A stretch of DNA of 35,000 nucleotides from Priapulus caudatus (lineage: Eukaryota; Priapulida; Priapulimorpha; Priapulimorphida; Priapulidae), in contig NW_014578069.1 of the NCBI RefSeq assembly GCF_000485595.1, positions 52,559 to 87,558 of the forward strand, given 5' to 3'. Position numbers and translations under genes: made by a program. Position 1 is the first letter of the stretch; each line of letters begins with the position of its first letter. The notes under the pieces are model-generated. The model was not told the DNA's origin, did not search any database, and saw nothing but the letters and a program-made list of their open reading frames with translations. This document shows, piece after piece, positions 18,995-30,222 of the stretch.

Positions 18995-19508
18995 TATCCC
19001 TGCAGGGCCGGACTAAGCGTGTGGGGGGGGGGCCGGGGCACGCAATTGTGTGGGGGCTCTATAGTCTGTATTTTTTCTGCACTTTCATGCTTGCAAATTC
19101 AGAGAGTATTTCATCGTGTTTCAACAAATTTAAAATGTCACTTTCGATAGCGAGAATACTGAGGTTTACCAGTCTCTGTTGGCACATCGTGGTTCTCATG
19201 TGATTTTTAATCAACTTGAGTTTTAAAAATGACCTTTCACCGCTACAATTCGAGACCATCAATGAAAGATAGACTCTCAGAGTAATTTCGGTATTAGGGA
19301 AAGTGTCCTTCAGCTGAACAGCAAAATTCAGTCAGAGAAACAGCATGGGAAACGCATCACTTCAACGTTACATGCTAAGAATTTTGTGGATCACAATTAC
19401 GACAGTTTTGTAAATTTTAGGATACTCTAAATGTGGGGGGCCCCAAATGTGGGGGGCCCGGGCCACGTGCCCCTGTTGCCCCGCTCTTAATCCGCTAGTG
19501 TATCCCTG
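18995..19508. mobile_element. Internally deleted hAT transposon, perfect 8-bp duplication
   Basis: The element spans 19003-19500. The left end is CAGGGCCGGACTAAGCGTG; the right end on the minus strand is CACTAGCGGATTAAGAGCG. Both are followed by G/C-rich GGGGCACG blocks. TATCCCTG flanks it perfectly at 18995-19002 and 19501-19508, the 8-bp duplication expected of hAT elements. Inside is a remnant of the transposase C terminus. A 17-bp block ending in GGGGGGCCC is tandemly repeated at about 19433-19460. Confidence 0.88.
19059..19262 (-). pseudogene. hAT transposase C-terminal dimerisation domain relic
   Basis: The minus-strand reading contains NCSGERSFLKLKLIKNHMRT and TMCQQRLVNLSILAIESDIL. 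These match the hAT dimerisation domain signature (S.ERSFS.LK.IK..lRs.M...RL..LalL.ie.d). The catalytic domain with its acidic residues is missing and the element is only about 500 bp, so this is a relic of the autonomous parent kept between intact ends. Confidence 0.85.
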
Positions 19509-20082
19509 TCTCTTATTCGTTGTTATTTATTTCGTGTAATATCTTGTCGCGACCCTTTACGACCACAGCTTTCCATTCCACGATATTTCACTGAAGGGTT
19601 GGAAGCCATACTCACTACTCCCTGTGCAAACCACATACATTACTCCCTGCGCAAACCCTGTTAGTTACTCTTTGTGTAAACTAGATGACATTTGTTGTGA
19701 AAACCAAATGAATTTTATCGGGTGTATACTCGTATATCGCATTTGATCTGAGAAACACTGATGCCATTTACATCTGCCTTAGATTTGGAAGCGTTCCGTA
19801 AGTTTTATCAGCGTTATCCACAAGCACGACTCAGGTACTATATTGCGAGAAGGCGTGCAGTGAGCCACAGAGCTGCAACACCCCCCCCCCCAACTCCGAC
19901 TTATGCGATGGCGCTCCCTTATTTATTTATTTATTTTACCATGTCTTACTTTATTTATTTTACGTGACCACTGACCCGTACCAGATGATTCGCCCACGAT
20001 CCTAATCAATAGTTATTAACTATAGTATATATTGTAATCGCGACATAATTTTGTAAAGGGAAAAATGAACATTTGAAATTAT
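19509..20082. other. No recognised feature
   Basis: A C run (19880-19890) and ATTT repeats (19919-19935) are present; no coding similarity is seen. Confidence 0.4.
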
Positions 20083-20085
20083 ACA

Positions 20086-20125
<40 letters not shown>

Positions 20126-20126
20126 C
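20083..20126. repeat. (CACG)n microsatellite, about eleven units
   Basis: Uninterrupted ACGC/CACG tetramers from 20083 to 20126. Confidence 0.95.
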
Positions 20127-21593
20127 ATCCACGCTGGCACGGTCGGATGTGAGCGCACGAACAAACCCCACGCTTTTCAAACGGACTAGCAATCCTCTAG
20201 TTGAGGAATCAACTTACTAACGAGAATTTGAAATCGAATACCGTTTGCCACCCGGGGAATTCTAGTAATATAGGTACACAAAATAATCCCTACAGAAGAC
20301 GTACATTTACTTCCATGAGAAATAGACGAACTACAGTATACAGGTGAAATGAATTTTTAATTATCAGTAAAAGGCAATATTCTGATTCTCCAGTATTAAA
20401 TAAAATAGCGGTAAAATCAATCGATATGGCGTTCGTACAGCACTAATAGTACGAAGTATATAAAAGCTACGAAGATGTTACGGAACTATGCTAATATACC
20501 CTTCTGAAAATGCCGGCAAAAAATATTTCACTTCACATATATCATCGTACTTTACATGTCTAATTTAAAGTGACCTTTTCATATTTTTTATGATAAGAAT
20601 TCACAAACATGATGGGAATCGGCTGGTCGAAAAAGAGCGGACGCTACCCACAGCGAGAAACCGAGGGGCCGGATTGCAATACGCCTGATGAGAAAGGAAA
20701 CCCTAGCGTACTCTACACGCACTTGCAGACGGCAGAAGGAGAATCAATAGAATATTGCCTCCGTCTAGGAAAAGTCTATACATGCAAGCGATCAGATTAT
20801 TTCGAGTTTAAAAATTACTTCTGCCGAATGAAAATGCAAGCATAAATGCCGGCGGCGTGGCAACGAGGTGTCAGCAGGGGTCGCGTCGGCTGTACCCCGC
20901 GGGGGGAGACGTACAGGCGTGTGGGGGGAAGCAGCCCGCACCGCCTGCCTCCCTTCCTCGTCACTACGCTCGGTTGCCATGGCGATCGCAATCCATCGCC
21001 TAGGAAACAGGTTGACATCGCCCAGAGGTCTCAATAACGGCTGCCACAACAATGTAACTGTGGTTCGTGAATTCCACTACGGAACACACGAGTTGTTCAC
21101 TGCAAGAGCGGAGGGCCGCACCCCCGACCACGGGAGCGAGAGAACCCCCAGCTAATCTCAGTGGCCGTTATGAAGCACGTCTTGTCATAGCAACAATGAT
21201 TCGTCATCTTATTGGAACGAATCCCCTTGAAAATACACCTCTGCGGAACGGTGCTACAGCACGACCCATTCAACAGTACTTAAAACAACAAAACAAAAAA
21301 CAAATCAAGACGAAATGAAGAACAGGTCATAAGAGTCTCTTTGCCACAAAGATCTGTACAAATAGAAGAGCTGTTTTTAAAATTTGAAAGAAAGAGTAGT
21401 AGCAAAACAGAGAACAAAATTTGAAAGCGAGGATGCGTCGCTGCAGCGAGGGTCGGAAAACGAAACGTGGCAACGGGGAAGCTGCGGATGTAATTGGAAC
21501 GGGTGTCGTCGCCGCCTCCCGTCCCGCGGAAGCATGAAGTGTCCTGGCAACGGTCGCCATAGAGACAGAGGCGACCGCCGATGCAGGAGGGGC
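20127..21593. other. Region downstream of tropomyosin, possible 3' UTR in part
   Basis: On the minus strand this follows the last tropomyosin stop codon at 21594, so the first part is probably 3' untranslated sequence. I could not place a convincing AATAAA on the minus strand close to the stop. An open frame at 20609-20845 (+) has no recognisable family. Confidence 0.35.
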
Positions 21594-21676
21594 TTAGTAT
21601 GTAGAGAGCTCCTGGAAGGTGAGGTCGAGCTCCTCACTGATGGACTTGTACCTCTCCTTCTCGTGTACGAGGTCAT
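21594..21676 (-). CDS. tpm: Tropomyosin last exon, variant 9-II (tail ending ELSTY)
   Basis: The acceptor ccttgcag/AT at 21676 completes the Asp codon split from the 70-nt exon. The reading is [20 protein letters not shown] and FQELSTY, then TAA (21594-21596). The hydrophobic/aromatic tail resembles the common protostome tropomyosin C terminus (LDQTF.EL.GY), which overlaps the next dimer's N terminus and contacts troponin in muscle. It is the distal of two alternative ends, 911 nt beyond the proximal one. I infer the muscle-type role from similarity only. Confidence 0.92.
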
Positions 21677-22587
21677 CTGCAAGGCGACATAATTCACGAT
21701 GAGTAACCAACCGTCGCCACGGCAACTACACTCCGACGATGCGACGGGAAACCACCCGCCGCCACAGTAACGACACCAATGGGACAAAGCGTCGCCTCAG
21801 AACACAGAGTAAACGTCGCAACGGTGCAAACAAACCTGCGTTACGTGCCACCTCTATAGAACAGCCACGTGTCTATAAAGGCCACTTTTGCAATTTTCCT
21901 TGCGTGTCCGTTATTAACAGGTTTGATTGTACCTTAGTTCTTGTTCCTAATTAAACACCTGCACTGACCTGGCACTCTTTAATCTTGAAACTTATGATTG
22001 CTCTCGGACAAATACTGATCAACAAACATTATTTCATGACAGTGTGTTTATGATGCCATGAAACACCGTGCTTCTTCTAAAACAACAAAATCCTTCGATG
22101 AAAGTATCTGTAATAGTGAGGAACTTTGCTCAGGCGGCAGGGTGCGCTCCCACACTCACTGTCGTGTGGATGTCTGTCTGTTTGTCATCCACGCATAACT
22201 CCAGATACCCTCATGCGCTAAACGCCGCCATACACTAACGTCTGATGATTACTGACGCAAACACGCACTTCAGACCTTAACCGGAGAAAGAAAGCGAGGT
22301 GGGCATCTCGCAAGCATAGTCGACAGAGTTGAAAACTGCATGTGCCAAAAGGCATTTTCGCCATGTTTTCTTTCCACTCCTGTGAGCTAACCGTAAAGTT
22401 TAGCGAGTCTGTATATATCAGGAAGTAAGGAGATAAATGGTATTTGGGGCTCTCCTCGCCACAAATCTAACATATACACGGAAATTGTCTGCGTCAAACT
22501 GAATCGGGTGCATTAGCGAATGTCGCATTCGCACGGTAATCATCAGACGTTTGCATAACGTGCAACAGGTGGAGGCACATGCACACC
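21677..22587 (-). other. Intron or 3' UTR between the two last exons
   Basis: Depending on the isoform this is the 3' untranslated region of variant 9-I or an intron. No further exon variant and no clear repeat is seen. Confidence 0.5.
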
Positions 22588-22670
22588 TCAGCAGTTGACG
22601 ATGTCATTCAACGTATTTTCCATGTCTGTGGCCATCGTCTTCACCTTCTCTGTTTCCTCTCTCAGGTCAT
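22588..22670 (-). CDS. tpm: Tropomyosin last exon, variant 9-I (tail ending DIVNC)
   Basis: The acceptor catgctcag/AT at 22670 gives DDLREETEKVKTMATDMENT and LNDIVNC, then TGA (22588-22590). It is the same size (83 nt with stop) and splice phase as variant 9-II, but the sequence is quite different and ends in cysteine. Spacing of hydrophobic residues still fits the heptad pattern. The C terminus forms the end-to-end overlap of tropomyosin cables, so this choice should change cable strength and partners. The cysteine tail could allow a disulphide, which is inference. Confidence 0.88.
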
Positions 22671-23201
22671 CTGAGCATGCACAAAAAGCACAAACACATG
22701 CAACATGCAGTAGTGAGGTGTAGCAGCAACAACTAAATCGCTCCACCACTAACCAGGGAGCACTGATAGGGAGTTATGCACCCACTATCAGAGGAGCTTT
22801 CACTTGTTAGAACACTTTCAATTCAAACTCACTACTTAAATTGTGTTATCAGTTATTTGTCATGCTAATTTGCTGTTAACCTTAAGGCGGAATATCACTG
22901 CAAAGGGTCACCCATTCAGACAATCTCAACAACCCAAGAAAGTCATGATGGGTAACCAGGCAAACCATCTAAACAATCAAACCGAGTAAACTCGAATTCG
23001 ACTAGTTGATGAATCTACTCAAGCATCTCACTCCATAAAAACAAGCGTGCTTATCGAAATGCTAACTTCTGACTCAGTGTTAGTAATGAATGCTGAGTAC
23101 AGAATTAGCCGGATCAATACGAACACGGCAAGCAAACGTAATCGACTCTACGAACAGCAACAACCAAACACATCAACTGCTGCTCTCAACTTGTTAACTA
23201 C
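22671..23201 (-). other. Tropomyosin intron segment
   Basis: Non-coding; part of the intron between the 70-nt exon and the last exons. No repeat is evident until the foldback element begins at 23209. Confidence 0.5.
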
Positions 23202-24022
23202 ACCTTACCAAGAGTAGATAAATAACAAGAGTGAGACAACCGATTCCCGCATTTTTAACCGATTTTGCTCATCAAAATTTACCACCAATAAAGAAGCAAG
23301 TGTATACGTTCCTCAGCTTATTATGACCACTAATCACTCACCTTCGTGGTACTGAAATTCGTTTACATATATTTGCTAGCGTATTGCTGTAAATCGTAAT
23401 CTTGCACGAGCTGAATTCGCACAATTTACCGCTTTTGTTGCGACCTGTTTAGCCATTATGTAGAAGCTATCGGGGCGCCAATATTTAGCAATGGACGTTT
23501 CCAAATCATTCGTGCCCCGATAGGGTTGAGAGACAATCTAAATTTCGAATTTTGATCTCGTGAGGAACCGCGAGACGCGCTCAGTTATTGTGATCGCAAC
23601 ACAAGAAATTGACATACTATCTTACATAAGTAATAATACAATAATAACAATATTCTCTGTAGTAGTTTGCAGTAAGTATCACATTACGCACGCGCAGGTA
23701 ATCAAGTACATTAAAAATAAAAATTGCTAAATATTGGCGCACCGATAGCTTCTAATAATGTCTAAACAGCTCGCAACAAGTCGCCATTTTAGCGGTAAAT
23801 TTATCGAATTCAGCTCGTGCAAGATTACGATTTACAGCAATACGCTGTCAAATATATGTAAACGAATATCAGTACCACGAAGGTGAGTGATTAGTGGTCA
23901 TAATAAGCTGAGGAACGTATACACTTGCTTCTTTATTGGTGGTAAATTTTGATGAGCAAAATCGGTTAAAAATGCGGGAATCGGTTGTCTCACTCTTGTT
24001 ATTTATCTACTCTTGACCTTAC
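23202..24022. mobile_element. 807-bp foldback element with 7-bp target duplication
   Basis: The left arm 23209-23492 and the right arm 23723-24015 are inverted copies of about 285-290 bp, roughly 95 per cent alike by eye, enclosing a 230-bp unique centre. The terminus is CAAGAGTAGATAAATAACAA on the left and its complement on the right. ACCTTAC flanks it at 23202-23208 and 24016-24022. It lies in a tropomyosin intron, 160 nt beyond the donor of the 70-nt exon. No protein is encoded. Superfamily is undetermined. Confidence 0.88.
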
Positions 24023-24181
24023 TCGTATCCCAACGCTCCTACGACTACCACTGGTTAGTGACACGCTCGGCTCACGTCCAGTACAGCGGCAGGCGATGTG
24101 GAATGCCATGCCATGCGCTAGCTCCCGCCACACGGAGCTGCCAACGAGAGAAGCCATGCACGATGTGACAGAGACACTCAC

Positions 24182-24251
24182 CCTCAAGTCTGTCGACCTC
24201 CTTCTGCAGCTTCTGTACTGTCCTCTCAGCGAACTCGGCACGTGTCTCAGC
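24182..24251 (-). CDS. tpm: Tropomyosin exon 8-like (70 nt)
   Basis: The acceptor attgccag/GCT and donor GAGG/GTGAGT frame [20 protein letters not shown] then RLE, the most conserved block of protostome tropomyosin ([24 protein letters not shown]). The final G is the first base of an Asp codon completed by either last exon. It has the usual 70-nt length. Confidence 0.97.
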
Positions 24252-24604
24252 CTGGCAATAAAGTAGGTGTTGTGTGAGTGCCACGAGCCCTACAGCTAAC
24301 CTGCTCTCTAATTATATCTTATACCTTATAGTCGATCGCTAAGCCTGTTCGATATCCTACTTATAACCATCCCCGATTGATAACCTCATCCCTTATTCAA
24401 CTTATATTGATCCGTGATTGCTAATACCCGATCTTAGGCTACCTTATTCATCCTTAGTTATTAACAAGCCCCAATTCATACATAATTCTTGTCATCTCTA
24501 AGCGCAAGCCTTACCCCAATCCCTTCTCTATTCCTTTCCACTATCTAATCTCTTACACATCTCTCCACGTTTATACCTCTCGCGTGATAGGTTATAAAAC
24601 TTAC
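24252..24604 (-). other. Tropomyosin intron
   Basis: A 353-bp intron with no recognisable insertion. Confidence 0.6.
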
Positions 24605-24667
24605 GTCCTTCAGTCGTGCGGTGAGGTCACGGATCTGCGCCTCGTAGCTGTCCTCTCGCTGGGTGGC
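24605..24667 (-). CDS. tpm: Tropomyosin exon 7-like (63 nt)
   Basis: The acceptor gcctgcag/GCC is not overlapping other exons and the donor is GAC/GTAAGT. The reading ATQREDSYEAQIRDLTARLK then D corresponds to the A.QRE..Y..QI..L...LK. block that follows the VGNNLK segment. 63 nt, phase 0 on both sides, as in other animal tropomyosin genes. Confidence 0.95.
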
Positions 24668-25085
24668 CTGCAGAACAAACAGAAGAGCATGTAAATGATG
24701 TAGATGGCGCTGCACTGCTATCCAATGTGGAAGCAGATGCACTAAAATTTAAAAAATAGCTAGATAGATTTAGATGCAATCCGTTAGCAGCAGCACCACA
24801 ATCTCCTACCTCAAAACCAAAAGGATAGAGAAAAAGAGCCAAGACCCACTTTCATAGTGAATCTCAAGGTTCATATTATTGAACATAACCTTGCATATGT
24901 CATAATAATGCACACATCTAAATGTATCTAACCCTATCCCTAATGCCAAAAGGGTGTAAACTGAATGAACACTTGGAAACACACTTCTCACACAATATAT
25001 ATATATTGAAAACGTGCATAGATCCACCTTTATCTACCCCTGTCTTACCCTCCCACGACGAGCCCCTCATCCCCCAAGTTCTTAC
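24668..25085 (-). other. Tropomyosin intron
   Basis: Short non-coding interval with a TATATATATA stretch near 24998-25009. Confidence 0.6.
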
Positions 25086-25161
25086 CTTCTCCTCAGCGAC
25101 CTCAAGACCCTTCAGGTTGTTGCCGACGATTCTCAGCTCTTCCTCAAGCTCAACGATCTTG
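25086..25161 (-). CDS. tpm: Tropomyosin exon 6-like (76 nt)
   Basis: The acceptor tcttacag/C and donor AAG/GTAAGA enclose KIVELEEELRIVGNNLKGLE then VAEEK, with the first C completing Ser (after exon 5-I) or Thr (after 5-II). This is the family's ELEEEL..V.NNLK.LE segment. Only one version of this exon was found, unlike in vertebrates where exon 6 is one of the alternative ones. Confidence 0.96.
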
Positions 25162-27369
25162 CTGTAAGATCACAGGATAAGACATGTTAGCCCTGTGCAC
25201 ATCCCATCACGTCGCGAGATACACCAACACCCTCTATCAACAACACATCATTCTGGCATGCTCCTCCACTGTCACAACGAATGCCACGACCCGAGTCGTC
25301 ACATACCGAAATAAAACACAAAGGTCTGTTGCGGTTCCCCGTGCGAACGAGGGTCGATTACCATGACTGGGCGTCCAGTTTTCTGGAACAGCGGAGACTG
25401 AGCACCCGTCACATAGTACCTACCAGTCTCCTTGGCCCCGGTCGCTGGTGGTCGCATGGCGTGACTAAACTTTTCACACAATTAACTAGCCCGAAGGGAG
25501 CCTGGTCGTAGGGTCGCGACCAACCGAATCACTTATAGCGATGATTTCAAAAAGAATTTCCGACCGTTCTCGTGTTTTCCAGACTTTTCAGATACTTACC
25601 GTTATTGCCCGTGTAACATCAACTGTCTAGAGTAATGCTGAGCTTAGAATCTTCGTACTTCGCTATGGTCAGACTTTCTCGCGATAATAATTCTCACTAC
25701 ACTGAATCAGATGGACTTTTGTATGAACTAGGTGCACTTGCGTTGTCATTTGCAAATTAATTGTCACTATAATCAAATATTCGGTGGTGTTATGACGTGT
25801 TCAATTGCAATTTTCTACAACAGCATAAATTCTTATTGATTTTCAAGTTGGTGTAATAAGTAACTATCTGCTGTTAGATGAGACTATATTTTGCTATATT
25901 TTTTCTAGACTGAGCGTATATATGCAATGATTTTGAAGTACTTTCTTTGAAATCTAAATTTCCCTTAAACCACTAATTGCTATAAGAGCTACACTCGCTG
26001 CGGAGTATAAAATGCTGACATAAAACGAGTTTGGGGGAATCAACTACAAGTATGTTATGATATGACCTTACGCGAGACAGGAAGAATCTGCCAACCGGGG
26101 ACAGAAAGACAGAACAGCCGCTTACTGGAAATTAAAAACCTTCTAATGTGCAGATATGTCAACGTAACCAGGTAAATGATAAACAGCAACAACAACAAAT
26201 GTGGGAGTTCAATCTGAATAATTACATCCAGATCGGTGTTAATGATACGACCACGTTTGATTTCAGGGGAACAAACATCACTAAAAACAAAATCGTGTCT
26301 TTGCAGTACGAACAAATATTCACGTTAATGACGATGAGAAACAAATGATATAAACAGATGAATGATAAACTTAGGAAAATTGAACTGCGAGTGACAGTTA
26401 AACTTCGATACCTAATAACTTCTTAGAAAGATTTCTGAGGATAGCATGCTATGTAAAACATACATGAACAAGTCTTTGTGTGCATGTATACCCTATAACA
26501 TGCAGTCTTCTTAGTTTTAATCCAACTGCTATCAACTCGCGTGACAAAATAGTCCACAAGTTATACCAGATGGGGGTGGTCACAGTATTTTAGTACCAGG
26601 GGTAGTGGTGGACAGGTTCTTCTCTACCTCAGGGGATCAGAATCTGTCAGTGCATGGTTTCAACGCAATCTCATGCTTCCCACTACTGGCTTCACACCCC
26701 AACCAGTCACCGCTCTAGTTCATTTGCATATTAGATCGGCTATTAGGATGTGAGTATGGCATTACTGATCGATTGCTGTGAGGCTCCAGATGGCAGCACT
26801 GTGCATGGCTCTGCAAACTACAGCTCGACTAATCATGGAAGGCACCAAATGTTTAGAGACAGCGAGAGAGACAGAGAGAACTAGCTAGTCGCAAGGGATT
26901 ATAGCACTGTCAGGGCCAGAAATATTTCAACTATTCAAGCTGAAATTAGACGTAACACTGATGCCCCGTGCCAGAAGGCAGAAAAATGTCTCATCGCCCA
27001 AGACGGGAAGACCAAAGGTTAAAGAATCACCGGGGAGTCACACGTTCATGTTGTATGGGACGCAGAATGAAGGAGGGCATCGGCAATGAGAGCATTGACA
27101 TCAGCCCACTCTAAATTTCCGGAATCTGTTCGTATGACCAGCCGGAGGGATGTGGTAGTACTATGCTGCATTGATTAGTGGAACTGAGGCACGTCGCTGC
27201 CACGCAGGCGCCCCGCTCTCCTCTCCTCGTGTCGTGAGCGGGACGCCTGCGTCATCGCGACACGCCCGTGTCCATGTCAGCTAGGCGTCAGTGTACAGGC
27301 CAGCGGGGGCCGGCAGCGGTCCCGCCCGCCTCCATGGGATGCTGCGGGGACGCATCACCGTCTACTCAC
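25162..27369 (-). other. Tropomyosin intron, about 2.2 kb
   Basis: I looked for a second version of exon 6 or further exon 5 variants on the minus strand and saw none. No clear transposon termini. CpG-rich DNA resumes at about 27180, next to the exon 5 pair. Confidence 0.5.
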
Positions 27370-27440
27370 GTTTCACCGGTGTTCGCACGATCCTCCGTGC
27401 GCTCCAGGTCTGCCTCCATCATCTTCACCCTGCGGTTAAC
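27370..27440 (-). CDS. tpm: Tropomyosin alternative exon 5-II (71 nt)
   Basis: The acceptor gtctgtag/GTT and donor AAAC/GTGAGT give VNRRVKMMEADLERTEDRAN then TGE plus a split Thr codon. It is a paralogous copy of 5-I with about two thirds identity; both keep the MEADLER/VEADLER core. It is 71 nt, the normal length, and lies 84 nt downstream of 5-I. Confidence 0.93.
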
Positions 27441-27524
27441 CTACAGACGGGCAGATGACGGAGAAGACGAAAGAAAAGAGAAGAGCGACGTTAGCAGGGC
27501 CTGCGTCACGACGCGTGTACTTAC

Positions 27525-27595
27525 GATTCACCGATCTCGGCACGCTCCTCCGCGCGTTCCAAGTCAGCTTCAACCATCTGAACCTTTCTCGCCAC
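27525..27595 (-). CDS. tpm: Tropomyosin alternative exon 5-I (71 nt)
   Basis: The acceptor tctctgcag/GTG and donor AATC/GTAAGT enclose VARKVQMVEADLERAEERAE then IGE plus a split Ser codon. This matches the classic VARKL...E.DLER.EERAE block. It is the proximal and more canonical of the two. Including both 5-I and 5-II would shift the frame, since each is 71 nt. Confidence 0.96.
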
Positions 27596-29385
27596 CTGCA
27601 GAGAAACACGGGAGAACGTAACGTCACGGTAACCAGACAGCGAGGATACGAGGATATGGGACATCAGTCGCGAGATGATGATTTCACCAACGGTTCAATG
27701 AGAATTCGAAAATTTCTCTTGAACGTACTTAAATACTAAATATTACCTTCTATAATATCTGCACCTGTTCAAATAATATACGAATACTCAATCAATCTTT
27801 GAATTCATTATAAAATTTCAAATACTTCTAGCAAATGAATGAATTCTAGCTTCTGAATTTCTTTGGTCATCTAGTCACCGCAAAGCGGCCTCGGTTTCCA
27901 AACAACTAATGCCGAATATCTAATAGAGAAAGCCAAGATGGAGAAGCAGTTTACACCATCCATTAAAATTCATGCCTCGTATTCACCACCGGTGGGGAAC
28001 CACAAAGTGCGGGTACGTAGAACATTTATATAAGTTAAAATATACATAGGTTTTGCCAATTCGTACACAAGGCCTGTAATTGGCATTCAACAAATGCCCA
28101 CAAACTCCAAGAAAATATTCTATGAGAAAACTTGAACCCGGTATGCATTTATCTCGATGAACGTAATAAGGGGAGGTCAATAGCAATCCACATTCGCTTG
28201 CTTGCCAACCGGACCCTGTAACAGAACCGTTACGAACAAGAAACAGGAGGCGTGAGGGCTTCCCCTTCACTCTGCTTCCATAATGCTGCAACTGGAAGCA
28301 GGAAAACTCCCAATGAATTACACAAGGGATGTGTTTTGGGACACCTCGTCACGCCCCCTGGTGTCGGCCACCGGGTGGTCTTCACCCATGTCTGCACGGG
28401 CATACACACAAACGGACATACACACTAAACACAAAACTCAACATTCGCCCCACAAGGAACAACTACACTGCATTATCTAGCAATCAAATGCTTTACACTC
28501 CCAAAGTTGCTACCACAACAAGAGAGAAACGGTATGTCTACACATGCTATCGCTGTTACTGATATATTATGTGTCAGGCTGCCAAGCTGGTTACTTAATA
28601 ATTACCTCTGCAAGGTTGTTAGAACAGAGATAAGAGTCGACTAATTGTTATTGCACGCTAAAATTTCGGGATAGACAAGAGCTTTACTGGGTGGTAGAGG
28701 CAATTAAATCACGTGCTGTATTTAAACAAATATTAGAAAAAGGAAAATGAAAAAACGTGTGCACTGCTTGTAATAATAGCTAGCGTGCATATTACACTAC
28801 CATTATTTTGATTTGAGTATTTCATACGGATTGCTTCTGCACCATAGAAAATTCAGAGACCATGACATGCATTGCTTTACTATCCTAGTTAATCGTGGCT
28901 GTTCACTAAGAAGCGATTAGCACGGTCCACTCTATAAATCATAGCCCCGGGCTGGCTAACAAATTTGGAAACCAGTTTGACGTTTAATTCCCCTTGTGGA
29001 TACATGTTTTTCTGGCTACATCATTATGGAGATATGCACAACAAGATGCAATGGGTTAGTTTACCGCAAAATGAACGAATACAATCACATGCACACACAC
29101 AGTCGCATAGACACTACCAAAAAACATAACGCTGTCACTTCCAACGACCAGTGGGTCCCTATTAAGTGGCGTCTCCTGCTGGCAAAACAATACTCTAGTA
29201 TGGCTACATGGTTAGTATAGGATTATGATTTTTTCTCTACCTCTCGGTGCCACCTGTTGACCAAACAAAACTTCAGCGTGGCAGGTGTGTGGTTCATTAA
29301 GGGCCGTACGAGGTTAGTGGGGATTGGCGGTGCGGCCGTCGCCGTGGTTACGCTCGCATGCCGGGCGGTGGCATGCACACGTCAC
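27596..29385 (-). other. Tropomyosin intron, about 1.8 kb
   Basis: Separates the exon 4 group from the exon 5 pair. No further exon copy and no obvious transposon terminus is seen. Confidence 0.5.
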
Positions 29386-29503
29386 CTCGTCGTATTTCCT
29401 GTCGGCTTCCTCTGCGAGATACTGAGCTTCCTTCAGCTGCAGCTCGAGTGCATCGGTGCGTTCTTCCTCTGTCTGCACCTTGTGCTCAAGCATCTTCCTC
29501 ATG
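29386..29503 (-). CDS. tpm: Tropomyosin alternative exon 4-III (118 nt)
   Basis: The acceptor tgtctag/C (completing Arg) and donor GAG/GTGACG give [20 protein letters not shown] then [19 protein letters not shown]. This is the most canonical version of the family's M(R/K)..LE.R...E.R.D.LE.QLKEA...[10 protein letters not shown] block, so it may be the ancestral exon. Same length and phase as 4-I and 4-II. Confidence 0.95.
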
Positions 29504-29750
29504 CTAGACAACAGACGACAATTCTCATCAGTGACTATAAATCTAATGATTAATCCACAGCCACAGAGACCACTCCATCCTCCTCCACCACGTTCCGCTC
29601 CGACGACCACGACCACGAAAACCTGAAAATGCTGAAGACGAATTAGTATTCCCCGTCAGCGCAAGGGGGCGCCACCTCCTGCCTTCCCCCGGTCACCACG
29701 AGGGGGCGCCGCGCGCGTGCCCGCGTCGCACCACCACCAGTAGTGAGTAC

Positions 29751-29868
29751 CTCTTGGTATCGCTGCTCAGCTTGCTCGGACAGCAGCTGTGTCTCCTTCA
29801 ACTGCATGTCGAGCAGCTCCGCACGATTCTCGTCGATCGTGCTCCGATTCTCCAGCACCTTGCGGCCG
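29751..29868 (-). CDS. tpm: Tropomyosin alternative exon 4-II (118 nt)
   Basis: The acceptor cttccgcag/C and donor GAG/GTACTC give GRKVLENRSTIDENRAELLD then MQLKETQLLSEQAEQRYQE. It keeps GRKVLENRS and the DMQLKE core but replaces the usual [10 protein letters not shown] with SEQAEQRYQE, altering charges near the end of the exon. Same splice phase as the other two. Confidence 0.94.
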
Positions 29869-30222
29869 CTGCGGAAGACAGAGAGAAAGAGCGCGCCGTA
29901 ACGCCCCGCATGCACATGCAACACCACGGCCTGGTAGGGGGGGCGCTGCGGTCGGCACTTGGGGAGGGGGGGGCACAGTTGTGGAGTGGGGTTGCTGCAT
30001 GGTGGGGGGGGGAGCTATGGTGAGCACTGATGTGGGGTAGTGGGTGTGTCGCTGTGGGGTAGAGAGTAGAGACTGCTGTAGTAAGGTAGGGGGAGGTGTG
30101 CAGTGGTGAAGGGGTTGCTGTGGTAGAATAGCCAGCATGACTGAATAGAGTGCACCACGGCAGTGCAGCGGGGTAAGGGGCGACGCGGTCACAAGGGTTG
30201 GGAGAGTGCCACGAGGTTTTAC

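Noticed and set aside
20609-20845. 78-residue plus-strand open frame
   Set aside because: No family is recognised, there are no splice or start signals of note, and it lies downstream of tropomyosin on the other strand; chance is likely.
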